Shown: one piece after another, positions 17,757-25,748 of the stretch
How positions within the stretch are numbered: position 1 is the stretch's first letter
Layout: every line of letters begins with the position of its first letter
Assembly (NCBI RefSeq): GCF_900111355.1
Contig: NZ_FOHA01000003.1
Span: 62,001 to 126,000, forward strand
Reading direction: 5' to 3'
Source: Isobaculum melis
GTDB lineage: Bacteria; Bacillota; Bacilli; Lactobacillales; Carnobacteriaceae
Length of the DNA stretch: 64,000 bases
The notes under the pieces: model-generated
What the model was told of the DNA's origin: nothing
Seen by the model: only the letters and a program-made list of their open reading frames with translations
Database searches by the model: none
Position numbers and translations under genes: made by a program

Positions 17757-19223
17757 ATGAATTTTATTAAGCGTGGTTTATTGAGTGTGGTAAGGAAGAA
17801 AGGAAAGTCAATCATTTTATTTGCCGTTATTTTTGTATTAGGTAATTTGATTGCAGGGGCTATTTCCATTCAGCAAGCAACAAAATCGGTAGAGAATACA
17901 ATTAAAACCAAATTAGGTAGTGTTGCAACTGTTGAATTTGATTATGAGTCAGCAGATAAAACTGGTGAATTTGATTTTTCTAATATGACATTCTTATCAG
18001 TTGATCAAATTAAAAAAATTGGTGAGCAACCAGCTGTTAAGTACTATGATTACAGTACGACTGCGTATAGCTCTTCCAAAACTGTTAAACGATATGAAGT
18101 GGAAGATGCAGCGATTATGGGTGGAATGAATCAATTCCAAGTGAAGGGAATTCATTATGCCCCAGTACTTGATTTTGCAGAAGGAAAAGGAAAAATTGTT
18201 GATGGACGTATTTTTAATCAAGAAGAAATTGATAAAGATCAAAATGTAGCTATTATATCAGATAAGTTAGCTGAAAAAAACAATTTACACGTGGGAGACA
18301 CCATGGTGTTTCAAACAGAAGTATATGCTGCAGAGTTTTCTGAAAATGGTCAATTAGAAGTGACAGATACAAGGGATTTTGTTTTAGAAATTGTAGGGAT
18401 TTTTGAGCAGACTGCAGCAAAAAAAGAGGATAATAAGGATAATAAAAAAGAAAAAGATGTCCAAAAGATGTTTATGGATACTGAATACCTAAATACAATT
18501 TATACATCAGCCGGGGTTGTCAATGCAGAAAATGACTTTTCAAGTGAAGCGTTTTTGAAAGCCAATCCTGAACTTAGTGAAAAGGATGTTCCAAATGATC
18601 CTATGTATACGCCAATTTATGTATTAAAATCTCCAGAAGATATTGAGACATTTAAAACGGATATTAAAGACTTAATGCCTAAAAATTATATTGTAAAAAC
18701 GACTGCTGATGAATATGACAGTATCGCAGCACCTATTAAATCAATGTCAAAACTCTCAAGTTATGTCTTAATTGTTTCAGTAATTGCAGCCGTTTTAATT
18801 ATTGGATTAGTCGTGTTACTCTTCTTACGTGATCGTAAACATGAGCTTGGTATTTACCTTTCATTAGGAGAACGTAAAGGGAAAGTTTTAGGTCAAGTTA
18901 TGCTGGAAGTTTTAATCGTAAGTATTGTTGGAATTACCTTATCTGTCTTTAGTGGAAACTATTTAGCAAGAGGTGTTTCTGATACATTACTTCAAAGCCA
19001 AACAGAAGAAACATCAACAAATGAGCAAATGTTTAGCTCAATGGGTTCATATGCGTTGCAAACAGATGTAACAACTGAAGATGTAGCGGAAGCTTATCAA
19101 GTGAAGTTAGATAGCAATTATGTGTTACTATTCTATGGTATTGGATTGGGCGCGATTTTCTTATCAACTGCCATTCCATTGATTTATATTGTCCGCTTGA
19201 ATCCTAAAAAAATAATGATGTAG
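17757..19223 (+). CDS. ABC transporter permease, FtsX/MacB type
   Basis: A 488-residue membrane protein with one N-terminal helix (about residues 17-38), a large extracellular MacB-like domain (about 40-335), and three C-terminal FtsX helices beginning near 342. The helix-loop LRDRKHELGIYLSLGERKGKV is typical of the FtsX domain. The ATG at 17757 was chosen for the GAGGAGG 8 bases upstream; an earlier in-frame TTG/ATG region has no such site. One permease and one ATPase suggest a homodimeric exporter or mechanotransmitter. A PASTA protein is co-encoded downstream. Substrate unknown. Confidence 0.85.
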   Translation: MNFIKRGLLSVVRKKGKSIILFAVIFVLGNLIAGAISIQQATKSVENTIKTKLGSVATVEFDYESADKTGEFDFSNMTFLSVDQIKKIGEQPAVKYYDYSTTAYSSSKTVKRYEVEDAAIMGGMNQFQVKGIHYAPVLDFAEGKGKIVDGRIFNQEEIDKDQNVAIISDKLAEKNNLHVGDTMVFQTEVYAAEFSENGQLEVTDTRDFVLEIVGIFEQTAAKKEDNKDNKKEKDVQKMFMDTEYLNTIYTSAGVVNAENDFSSEAFLKANPELSEKDVPNDPMYTPIYVLKSPEDIETFKTDIKDLMPKNYIVKTTADEYDSIAAPIKSMSKLSSYVLIVSVIAAVLIIGLVVLLFLRDRKHELGIYLSLGERKGKVLGQVMLEVLIVSIVGITLSVFSGNYLARGVSDTLLQSQTEETSTNEQMFSSMGSYALQTDVTTEDVAEAYQVKLDSNYVLLFYGIGLGAIFLSTAIPLIYIVRLNPKKIMM

Positions 19224-19238
19224 AAAGAGGCGAATAGA

Positions 19239-19913
19239 ATGGCGATTTTAGAAACAAAAAATGTAAATTATTATTACCAGGATGGGGATCAACGTCGCTA
19301 TATTTTAAAAGATACTAGCGTTTCTTTTGAAAAAGGCAAATTCTATACCATTCTTGGTCAATCAGGATCAGGAAAAACCACTTTCTTATCTTTAATTAGT
19401 GCCTTAGATCAACCTAAAGAAGGCGAAATTCTTTATAATAATGAAAATATCAAGCAAATTGGCTATGAAAAATATCGTCGGAATGATATTGGAATTATTT
19501 TCCAAAGCTACAATTTAGTTCCTTATTTAACTGCTGTTGAAAATGTATTAGTGCCAATGTCTATTACAGATAATTCATTGCCAACAGATGTAAAAACAGT
19601 TGCCTATAATTTACTTGATTACATTGGACTAGGCAAGAGTAAAGCAGATCGCTTAGTTACAATGCTTTCTGGTGGTGAGCAACAAAGAGTTGCCATTGCA
19701 CGCGCACTTGCAACGAACGTAGAAATTATTCTAGCGGATGAGCCAACTGGAAATTTAGATGAGGAAATGGAGCAAGAAATTGTGACCATTTTTAAAAAGC
19801 TAGCCCATGAACATGATAAATGTGTGATTGTTGTTACCCACTCAAATGAAATTGCACAACAATCAGATCAAACTTTTTACCTTTCAAAAGGAAGTTTAGT
19901 GCCGCATGAGTGA
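19239..19913 (+). CDS. ABC transporter ATP-binding protein, LolD/MacB type
   Basis: A 224-residue ATPase of the LolD/SalX class. Walker A is GQSGSGKTT near residue 39, the Q loop [17 protein letters not shown] near 85, the signature [15 protein letters not shown] near 143, Walker [14 protein letters not shown] near 165, and the switch histidine in VVTHSNEIA near 200. It partners the FtsX-type permease 15 bases upstream. Its end overlaps the PASTA gene by 8 bases, evidence that all three products act together. Confidence 0.93.
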   Translation: MAILETKNVNYYYQDGDQRRYILKDTSVSFEKGKFYTILGQSGSGKTTFLSLISALDQPKEGEILYNNENIKQIGYEKYRRNDIGIIFQSYNLVPYLTAVENVLVPMSITDNSLPTDVKTVAYNLLDYIGLGKSKADRLVTMLSGGEQQRVAIARALATNVEIILADEPTGNLDEEMEQEIVTIFKKLAHEHDKCVIVVTHSNEIAQQSDQTFYLSKGSLVPHE

Positions 19914-21492
19914 TTTTTTATCAAAATTTAATGGTGAGAACTATCAAGAGTGGGTAGATGAAAAAGATCAAAAAAAAGAACCAAAAAATCCACCTCAGAA
20001 AGAAACGGCTACTACGGAGAAAGAAGTAGTAGAGACACCAAAGAAAGAACAAGCTGAACCAAAGAACGAAGCAGCAAAAGCAACTAAAAAGGATGTAGCT
20101 AAAAAAACAGCAGATGCGTCTCAAACGACAAAGTCAAAGCAAGAGCAGAAACCTGCAGTGCCTGATACAGCGCCTAAAAAAAATGCATCTGTTCATCCAA
20201 CAAATAGAGCTCAAGTAAAACAAGAGCAAAAAACAGCCACACCTGTTACTGCAACCAAAAGAGCTAGTACGGAAGAAACTGAAATTGATCCAACCTATCA
20301 AAAAAAGAAAAAAAGAAAAAGAATATTAATTGGCGCAGGAACGGCACTCCTATGTATCATTCTTTATGTTATTTATTATAATAGTGTTCATGTTGCGATG
20401 CCTGATTTTACAGATAAACCTGTAACGGATGTGACAAAATGGGCAACTAAAAATAAGATAGAATTGGATTTAAAACAAGAATTCAGTACAGAGACAGATG
20501 AGAATGTGGTGATTTCTCAAGAAGTTGCTAAAAATAAAAAAGTAAAAAAAGGCAAAACAGTCTCATTTACAGTCAGTAAAGGAGCAGATCCAGAAGAAAT
20601 TCTCAAGCTTCCCGATTTTTCAAAAATGGATAAAGGCAGTGTTGAGAAATGGATTGACGAAAACAAAGCGAATGGCATGAAAGTTGTGCTTGAATTTAAT
20701 GATGAAATTGCTAAAAATAAAGTCATTAAATTTGAAATCAAAGACCCTAATATTGTTGCTGCAGAATATAAACGAAAAGATTATGCAACGGTTTATGTTT
20801 CAAAAGGCAAAGAAGTCTTTGAAAAAGATATTTCAGTTCCTGATTTTAATGGTAAAACCAAAGCTGAGGTTGAAACCTGGGCCAAAACCAATGACATTAA
20901 AATGACTTATGAAGAAGCGGATTCTAATGAAGTAGAAGTGGATAAAATTATCAGTCAAAGTATTGCTGCAAATGAAAAAGTAGCGAAACATGATGAAATG
21001 TCCGTCACTGTTTCTTTAGGGAAAGCAATCGTTGTTCCTAATTTTGCTAATTTTACACCTGATGAAGCAGCAAGTGTGCCAAATTTAACGGTACGCGTTC
21101 GCAAACAATTTCATGGCAGTGTGCCATTTGGTGGGTTAATTGCACAAACAATTGAGCCTGGTGCAAGACTGACAGGAAAAGATGAAACTGAAGTGATTGT
21201 GACTTACTCTGAGGGTGCACCTTTCCTAAAAGATTATAAAGGCCAAGTGGTTGGTGATTTACCGCGCTTATTCTATGAGGATTACCACTCTAAAGGAGCC
21301 GATATCAACTATACATTAGCTTATGTAGATTCCTATGAAACAAAAGGAACCGTTGTCAGTATGAGTAATTTTAATGAATATGTGGGGATGTCCTATCTAG
21401 TGACGATTTCAATTAGTAAAGGAAATCTTGACCAGCCAGCAGGATATTCTCCAAAAGGAAAAGAGTCACTTGGAGACTTAGAAGAAGAATAA
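19906..21492 (+). CDS. PASTA-repeat membrane protein linked to an ABC transporter
   Basis: A 528-residue protein. The long acidic/basic, low-complexity cytosolic N-terminus (residues 1-140) is rich in K, E, T and A. One transmembrane helix follows KKKRKR near residue 143-162. About five extracellular PASTA-like repeats follow (roughly 168-232, 233-305, 309-373, 374-435, 436-500), with openings such as MPDF, LPDF and VPDF and endings such as VSKG. There is no kinase domain, unlike PrkC/StkP. PASTA domains bind muropeptides or beta-lactams in other proteins. The gene overlaps the ATPase by 8 bases, so it may be a cell-wall-sensing or accessory subunit; this is inference. Confidence 0.82.
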   Translation: MSDFLSKFNGENYQEWVDEKDQKKEPKNPPQKETATTEKEVVETPKKEQAEPKNEAAKATKKDVAKKTADASQTTKSKQEQKPAVPDTAPKKNASVHPTNRAQVKQEQKTATPVTATKRASTEETEIDPTYQKKKKRKRILIGAGTALLCIILYVIYYNSVHVAMPDFTDKPVTDVTKWATKNKIELDLKQEFSTETDENVVISQEVAKNKKVKKGKTVSFTVSKGADPEEILKLPDFSKMDKGSVEKWIDENKANGMKVVLEFNDEIAKNKVIKFEIKDPNIVAAEYKRKDYATVYVSKGKEVFEKDISVPDFNGKTKAEVETWAKTNDIKMTYEEADSNEVEVDKIISQSIAANEKVAKHDEMSVTVSLGKAIVVPNFANFTPDEAASVPNLTVRVRKQFHGSVPFGGLIAQTIEPGARLTGKDETEVIVTYSEGAPFLKDYKGQVVGDLPRLFYEDYHSKGADINYTLAYVDSYETKGTVVSMSNFNEYVGMSYLVTISISKGNLDQPAGYSPKGKESLGDLEEE

Positions 21493-21535
21493 GAACCTGA
21501 CTTTTGGTCACCGTTTACGGAGGAAATTTATGGGT
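21493..21535 (+). repeat. Copy of a dispersed 43-bp repeat (second copy at 51482)
   Basis: CCTGACTTTTGGTCACCGTT and the following bases through the conserved TATG recur at 51482-51524 with few substitutions. It lies just after the PASTA gene stop. Confidence 0.7.
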
Positions 21536-21552
21536 TTTTAGAAGCAATTTAA

Positions 21553-21595
21553 GAGGGCGTGATAAAACTGAAAAATTTTATCACGCCCTCTTTTT
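21553..21595. terminator. Bidirectional terminator between the PASTA gene and the DUF1129 gene
   Basis: GAGGGCGTGATAAAA pairs perfectly with TTTTATCACGCCCTC, followed by T5. It separates convergent operons. Confidence 0.93.
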
Positions 21596-21597
21596 GG

Positions 21598-22455
21598 TTA
21601 TTTAGTTACTTTATTTTCTCTTTTCAAAATGGCGCGATTTAAAAGGAAGAAAGCAAGATAACCAACTAAATAAGTACCAACAAGTAGAAATATACCATTT
21701 GTGCTCTTAAGCAGAGCCTGGCCAAAAGGTAATTTTATACAAATACCAATCAAAGCAAAAATAAAAATCATTGGGAGAAAAGGATAAAATTCCTCTTGTC
21801 TTTTCAAAAGAACATAGCCAAATACAGCAAGTACAAGTAATCCAATAATGAATAAGTCAAAAGGTGCAGGAATTGTAATAATCAATATTTTAGGTGAGAA
21901 TAAACCAATTAAAATGAAAGCACCAAGGACGAAACAAGACATCAACCATAAATAAAAATAATTCAGGAAACGCCTCGCTTTAGTTGCTGATTTAGTTGAA
22001 TAGACTGTTTTATGAATACAAATAAAAACAACATAAACCATGATGATACTCAAGAGACCGTTCAATAAGAAGACAATTGGATTCACTTTAAATTCTGCTG
22101 CAGAAAACTCTCCAATCAAACTGAAAAATGAACTAATACCAAAGATATAGCTTGCTAATTTTAATTTTTGTTTCAACTTAGGCTTCTCCAATTTTGAAAT
22201 TAAAGTATCGGCCATTTCTTTAGGATCTTTTCCTAAATAATCAGCGGCTGTTTCACCGTGTTCCTGTGCTGACACTACATCACTTAATATTCCATACAAC
22301 AAACTTTCAATTTCAGCTTCATCATAGAAAATACCAACGGTTCGAATATAAAGTAATAATTTTTCATAATAGACTTTGTTCTCATTTGTTAATTGATTTC
22401 GCAATAAATTATTTTTTTCAATGCGTTGCTTTATTTCCTGATTTTGTTTATTCAT
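21598..22455 (-). CDS. DUF1129-type membrane protein, PadR-linked
   Basis: A 285-residue protein. A helical cytosolic N-terminus (residues 1-95) contains EIESLLYGILSDVVSAQEHG and DYLGKDPKEMADTLI, matching the DUF1129 pattern of a short helical domain before membrane helices. About six hydrophobic segments follow (about 100-280). It overlaps the PadR regulator gene by 8 bases. PadR/membrane-protein pairs of this layout are common in lactic acid bacteria and are often stress- or antibiotic-responsive, but no function is shown here. Confidence 0.7.
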   Translation of the reverse strand: MNKQNQEIKQRIEKNNLLRNQLTNENKVYYEKLLLYIRTVGIFYDEAEIESLLYGILSDVVSAQEHGETAADYLGKDPKEMADTLISKLEKPKLKQKLKLASYIFGISSFFSLIGEFSAAEFKVNPIVFLLNGLLSIIMVYVVFICIHKTVYSTKSATKARRFLNYFYLWLMSCFVLGAFILIGLFSPKILIITIPAPFDLFIIGLLVLAVFGYVLLKRQEEFYPFLPMIFIFALIGICIKLPFGQALLKSTNGIFLLVGTYLVGYLAFFLLNRAILKRENKVTK

Positions 22456-22786
22456 CTGTATTCATCCTTTCTGATACTAGTAAATGATTGACTTTTTTAA
22501 CGAGGCCATGCCATTGTTTTTCAAATGCTTGCAGATATACCCGGCCTGCTTCCGTTAAGAAAAAATATTTGCGATCAGGTCCATCTTGAGAGGGAAGTAT
22601 CTTACTTTCTATGTATTGCTGCTTCTCAAGCTTTTGCAAAAGTGGGTATACTGTTCCAGCAACAATCGTAGTGAAACCATAACCTTTTAAAATTTGAACT
22701 AGTTCATAGCCGTAAACTTCTCGGTCTGCAATAATTGATAGCACACAACCTTCTAAAACACCTTTTAGTAACTGGGTTTCTTTCAA
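22448..22786 (-). CDS. PadR family transcriptional regulator
   Basis: A 112-residue winged-helix regulator. MKETQLLKGVLEGCVLSIIA, DREVYGYELVQILKGYGF and GTVYPLLQKLEKQQYIES are the PadR DNA-binding core. LPSQDGPDRKYFFLTEAGR is the wing. The start is a TTG at 22786 with GGAAGG about 8 bases upstream. It lacks the long C-terminal dimerisation domain of classical PadR, so it is the short s1/s2 type. It overlaps and probably autoregulates its membrane-protein partner through paired ACTAGT sites around the promoter. Confidence 0.9.
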   Translation of the reverse strand: MKETQLLKGVLEGCVLSIIADREVYGYELVQILKGYGFTTIVAGTVYPLLQKLEKQQYIESKILPSQDGPDRKYFFLTEAGRVYLQAFEKQWHGLVKKVNHLLVSERMNTDE

Positions 22787-22822
22787 GCGATATCCTTCCT
22801 TTCTAGCTATTAGGTTTTACCT

Positions 22823-22864
22823 ACTAGTTGGTTATAGTATAAAATAAAATCACTAGTATGTAAA
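22823..22864 (-). promoter_or_regulatory. padR promoter flanked by two ACTAGT palindromes
   Basis: On the minus strand, TTTACA (22859-22864), 17 bases, TATACT (22836-22841). ACTAGT occurs at 22823-22828, downstream of the -10, and at 22852-22857, in the spacer, 29 bases apart. Short palindromes either side of a promoter are a plausible PadR operator. Confidence 0.55.
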
Positions 22865-22889
22865 GCATAATAGTAGGATTGATAAATAG

Positions 22890-22922
22890 AAAAAAAGATG
22901 CCTAATTTAGGCACCTTTTTTT
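22890..22922 (-). terminator. Terminator of the SDR gene
   Basis: GGTGCCTAAATTAGGCATC-type hairpin (TGCCTA/TAGGCA with flanking A/T arms), followed by seven T on the minus strand. Confidence 0.8.
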
Positions 22923-23757
22923 AATAGTCTGTACTAAAAGTTAATTCCTTCCCCATCTCATAATCAGTTGCTAATGAAGCAATCTTATCATTGGCATACT
23001 GATAAGCATCTGTTCCAAGCAATAAACGAAGTGGGTGCTTTAAGGGACTTTCATACATCTGAATGATGGCTTCAGCAGCTAAAGTTGGATTGCCAGGCTG
23101 ATGACCACTTAACTTTCTAATTCCTTGAATATTTTTTCCAGCAGTTGTACCATATTCAGCAATGACTGTTGTATTTTCCTTAGCAGAACGTCCGGCAAAA
23201 TCAGTTGTAAAATCACCAGGCTCAATCAATGTTACATGAATACCAAGAGGTAAAACCTCTTGATATAAGCTTTCAGAATAGCCCTCAAGTGCAAATTTTG
23301 TCGCATGATAGTAACCAAAACCAGCAAAAGCTTTAATCCCGCCAACTGAGGAAATATTGATGATATGTCCCGTTCTACTGGTTCTCATGAAAGGAAGCAC
23401 CACATCGATCATATTTTTAACGCCCCAAAAATTGACTTCAAAAAGCTGGCGAACAGCTTGTTCATCAGCCTCTTCAATAGAAGAAAAGTAACCGATTCCT
23501 GCATTATTTACTAACACATCAATTTGCCCAAAATGAGCCATTGCCAGTGCAACCGTTTCTTTCACTTGTTCCTTATTTGTGACATCCAAAGGTAAAATCA
23601 ACACCTCTTCATTTGCTGTCAGATACTGTGTGATATCATCAGGATTTCGAGCCGTTGCAATCACACGATACCCATAAGCAACTAATTTTAAGGTGAGCTC
23701 CTTGCCAAAACCACTTGAAGCACCAGTGATCAACCAAACCATTCTTTTATTTCTCAT
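22921..23757 (-). CDS. Short-chain dehydrogenase/reductase
   Basis: A 278-residue NAD(P)-dependent oxidoreductase of the classical SDR family. The nucleotide-binding glycine motif is TGASSGFGKE near residue 11, then NNAGIG near 87. The catalytic Ser is in NISSVGG near 135, and YHATK (YxxxK) is near 150. The ATG at 23757 was chosen because AAAGGGG lies 9 bases upstream; a TTG two codons earlier is too close. Its promoter has the 19-base spacer of MerR-activated genes and lies against the divergent merR gene. Substrate unknown; a stress-induced aldehyde or quinone role is possible. Confidence 0.88.
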   Translation of the reverse strand: MRNKRMVWLITGASSGFGKELTLKLVAYGYRVIATARNPDDITQYLTANEEVLILPLDVTNKEQVKETVALAMAHFGQIDVLVNNAGIGYFSSIEEADEQAVRQLFEVNFWGVKNMIDVVLPFMRTSRTGHIINISSVGGIKAFAGFGYYHATKFALEGYSESLYQEVLPLGIHVTLIEPGDFTTDFAGRSAKENTTVIAEYGTTAGKNIQGIRKLSGHQPGNPTLAAEAIIQMYESPLKHPLRLLLGTDAYQYANDKIASLATDYEMGKELTFSTDY

Positions 23758-23884
23758 TATCAAAGACCCCTTTCATTAACAACCTTGTCCAGTGCGAATT
23801 TGTTCTATTATTTTTGGGGAAATCATGCATTTACGGCAACAAACTTTTCCTTTCCTATCACGATTTATGGTATATTACAACCAT

Positions 23885-23915
23885 AGTATATTGGTTTAGA
23901 GTTACTCTCAGTCAA
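23885..23915 (-). promoter_or_regulatory. MerR-type promoter of the SDR gene with 19-bp spacer and operator
   Basis: On the minus strand, TTGACT (23910-23915) and TATACT (23885-23890) are 19 bases apart, the over-long spacing typical of MerR-activated promoters. The spacer contains the perfect palindrome AGAGTAACTCT (23898-23908), as in NmlR/AdhR-like operators. Confidence 0.72.
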
Positions 23916-23945
23916 GAACTTTTACTAAAAAAATGAGGTGATGCG

Positions 23946-24335
23946 TTGTATACAGTCAAAGAAGTAGCTGAAAAAATGTCCATTTCTACTCATACACTAA
24001 GATTCTATGAAAACCAAGGCTTCTTTCCATATGTGATACGAGATAAAAATAACGTCCGTCAATTTTCAACAGATGATTTAAACTGGGTCCAAATTGTTCA
24101 AGCTTTGCGTACAACAGGAATGCCCTTAGTAGAAGTCAAGCGCTATATTGAGCTTTGTCAAAAAGGAGATATCACTATTCATGAAAGATTTTCAATGATT
24201 TTAGCCCAATGCCAAAAAACACAAGAAGACATTGAAAAGCTCAACCAACAAATGTCCATTCTAAAAAGCAAAGCAACTTATTACCAAGAGTTAGTGCTAC
24301 ATAATCAAGTAGATAACAGAAATCCAGAAATTTAA
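23946..24335 (+). CDS. MerR family transcriptional regulator
   Basis: A 129-residue regulator. The MerR winged helix is YTVKEVAEKMSISTHTLRFYENQGFF at the N-terminus, followed by the wing RQFSTDDLNWVQIVQALRTTGMPL. A coiled dimer helix runs over about residues 75-115. It has no C-terminal metal-binding cysteines, so it belongs to the aldehyde/redox- or drug-type MerR group. The start is TTG at 23946 after GAGGTGAT. It probably activates the divergent SDR gene and may serve the cupin gene 24 bases downstream. Confidence 0.9.
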   Translation: MYTVKEVAEKMSISTHTLRFYENQGFFPYVIRDKNNVRQFSTDDLNWVQIVQALRTTGMPLVEVKRYIELCQKGDITIHERFSMILAQCQKTQEDIEKLNQQMSILKSKATYYQELVLHNQVDNRNPEI

Positions 24336-24359
24336 GGATAAACTAAAGGAGCGATTAGT

Positions 24360-24818
24360 ATGACGAAAAAAAATTCTATTTTAATTGAACAATTAGGTTT
24401 AAAGCCTCATCCAGAAGGTGGCTGGTATCGAGAAATTTGGCATTCAGATGTCGTTATTCCTCAAACAATTTTAGGTGACAGCTATCAAGGAAATCGCTAT
24501 GCTGCTTCCTCTATCTATTTTCTCTTACAAGAAGGGGAAGAAAGTGCTTGGCATAAGGTGATGAGTGATGAAATCTGGTTAAGTCATTCAGGCTCCCCAG
24601 TAGCAATTACAATCGCACCTACTAAAGAGCAGTTGGCAGAAGGAAAAACATATCTGTTAGGTGCCAATATTGCAAATGGAGAAATGCCCCAAGTTTTGGT
24701 TAAAAAAGGTGAATGGCAAATGTCCAAACCAATAGGCTCAGAACCCGCATTAGTTAGTTGTATTGTTTCGCCAGCTTTCACCTTTGATGATTTTGAATTG
24801 ATTGATGGCCCCTTGTAA
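24360..24818 (+). CDS. Cupin domain protein, DUF985
   Basis: A 152-residue single-domain cupin. GLKPHPEGGWYREIWHS near residue 12, SSIYFLLQEGEESAWHKVMSDEIW near 50 and SPAFTFDDFEL near the C-terminus are DUF985 hallmarks. The histidines could bind a metal. AAAGGAG lies 9 bases before the ATG. It follows merR closely and may share its transcript. Members are of unknown function, sometimes annotated as epimerase-like. Confidence 0.85.
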   Translation: MTKKNSILIEQLGLKPHPEGGWYREIWHSDVVIPQTILGDSYQGNRYAASSIYFLLQEGEESAWHKVMSDEIWLSHSGSPVAITIAPTKEQLAEGKTYLLGANIANGEMPQVLVKKGEWQMSKPIGSEPALVSCIVSPAFTFDDFELIDGPL

Positions 24819-24911
24819 AAGCAAAGCAACTTTTTTGACAATTGTGTTGATTTTGGTTACAATAATTTTGTAACTTACAAATAGTAAGTAATGAAGAATG
24901 GAGAGAATCAA

Positions 24912-25613
24912 ATGAAAATAGAAATATGGTCAGATTTTGCTTGCCCATTTTGTTATATTGGTAAACATCATTTAGAACAAGCCATTGGTAGTCGAACAGA
25001 TATTGAGGTTGAATTTAAAAGTTTTGAGCTAGATCCACAAACAGCCATTCACCATGATGAAAATATCCATGAACTGATTGCCAAAAAATATGGGATGTCA
25101 TATGAGCAAGCTTATGAAAATAATCAACGCATTATCCAAATGGCTGCGGAAGCAGGGTTAACCTTTAACTTTGATCAAATGAAAACAACCAATACATTTA
25201 ATGCACATCGTCTGACTCAATTTGCTAAAACAAAAGGAAAAGGCAATGAATTTGCAGAAGCAGCTTTACATGAATACTTTTCAAATGGTGCCTTTTTAAA
25301 TGATGAAACAACTTTATTAAGCATTGCAACCAGTGTTGGTCTAGCTGAACAAGAAGTTTTAGAGGTGATTCGTTCAGAGACTTATGATACAGAAGTAAGA
25401 AATGATGAAGAGCAAGCAAGACAACTCGACATTACAAGTGTGCCTTTTTTCTTGATTGATGGAAAATATGCAGTGAGTGGTGCACAACCCGTTACCGCAT
25501 TCCAAAGTGTTTTAGCACAAGTGGATGAAAAAAATCAAAGGGAAAAACCAATCATTCTAAATACAGATGAATCCGTTCCTCATTGTGATGATGATCACTG
25601 TGCGATTCTTTAA
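24912..25613 (+). CDS. DsbA-family oxidoreductase (FrnE-like)
   Basis: A 233-residue cytosolic thioredoxin-fold protein with an inserted helical domain. WSDFACPFCYIGK near residue 8 carries the CxxC redox motif, DITSVPFFLIDGKYAVSGAQ near 175 the cis-proline region. The C-terminal tail VPHCDDDHCAIL has two extra cysteines and could bind metal or act as a resolving pair. The ATG at 24912 follows GGAGAG; a TAA-free extension to 24891 lacks a site. Role probably disulfide isomerisation or oxidative-stress handling. No signal peptide is present. Confidence 0.87.
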   Translation: MKIEIWSDFACPFCYIGKHHLEQAIGSRTDIEVEFKSFELDPQTAIHHDENIHELIAKKYGMSYEQAYENNQRIIQMAAEAGLTFNFDQMKTTNTFNAHRLTQFAKTKGKGNEFAEAALHEYFSNGAFLNDETTLLSIATSVGLAEQEVLEVIRSETYDTEVRNDEEQARQLDITSVPFFLIDGKYAVSGAQPVTAFQSVLAQVDEKNQREKPIILNTDESVPHCDDDHCAIL

Positions 25614-25620
25614 AATAAAC

Positions 25621-25661
25621 GAGTAAATAGCTGATTAAATCCGGCTATTTGCTCTTTTTTT
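25621..25661 (+). terminator. Terminator after the DsbA-like gene
   Basis: GAGTAAATAGC pairs with GCTATTTGCTC (one G-T pair), followed by T7. Confidence 0.85.
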
Positions 25662-25688
25662 ATTGTCTAAAAATGTCAATGTATATTG

Positions 25689-25705
25689 TTTGACTAATTT
25701 TGACC
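25689..25705. promoter_or_regulatory. CtsR operator
   Basis: TTTGACTAATTTTGACC reads on the other strand as GGTCAAA-ATT-AGTCAAA, the direct heptad repeat bound by CtsR. It covers the -35 and spacer of the clpB promoter. Confidence 0.88.
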
Positions 25706-25718
25706 AAAGGAGTAAAAT
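25690..25718 (+). promoter_or_regulatory. clpB promoter
   Basis: TTGACT, 17 bases, TAAAAT. It overlaps the CtsR heptads, so CtsR binding should block RNA polymerase until heat stress. Confidence 0.75.
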
Positions 25719-25748
25719 AAAAGCATAGTTAGAAAAGGGGGAATTTTG

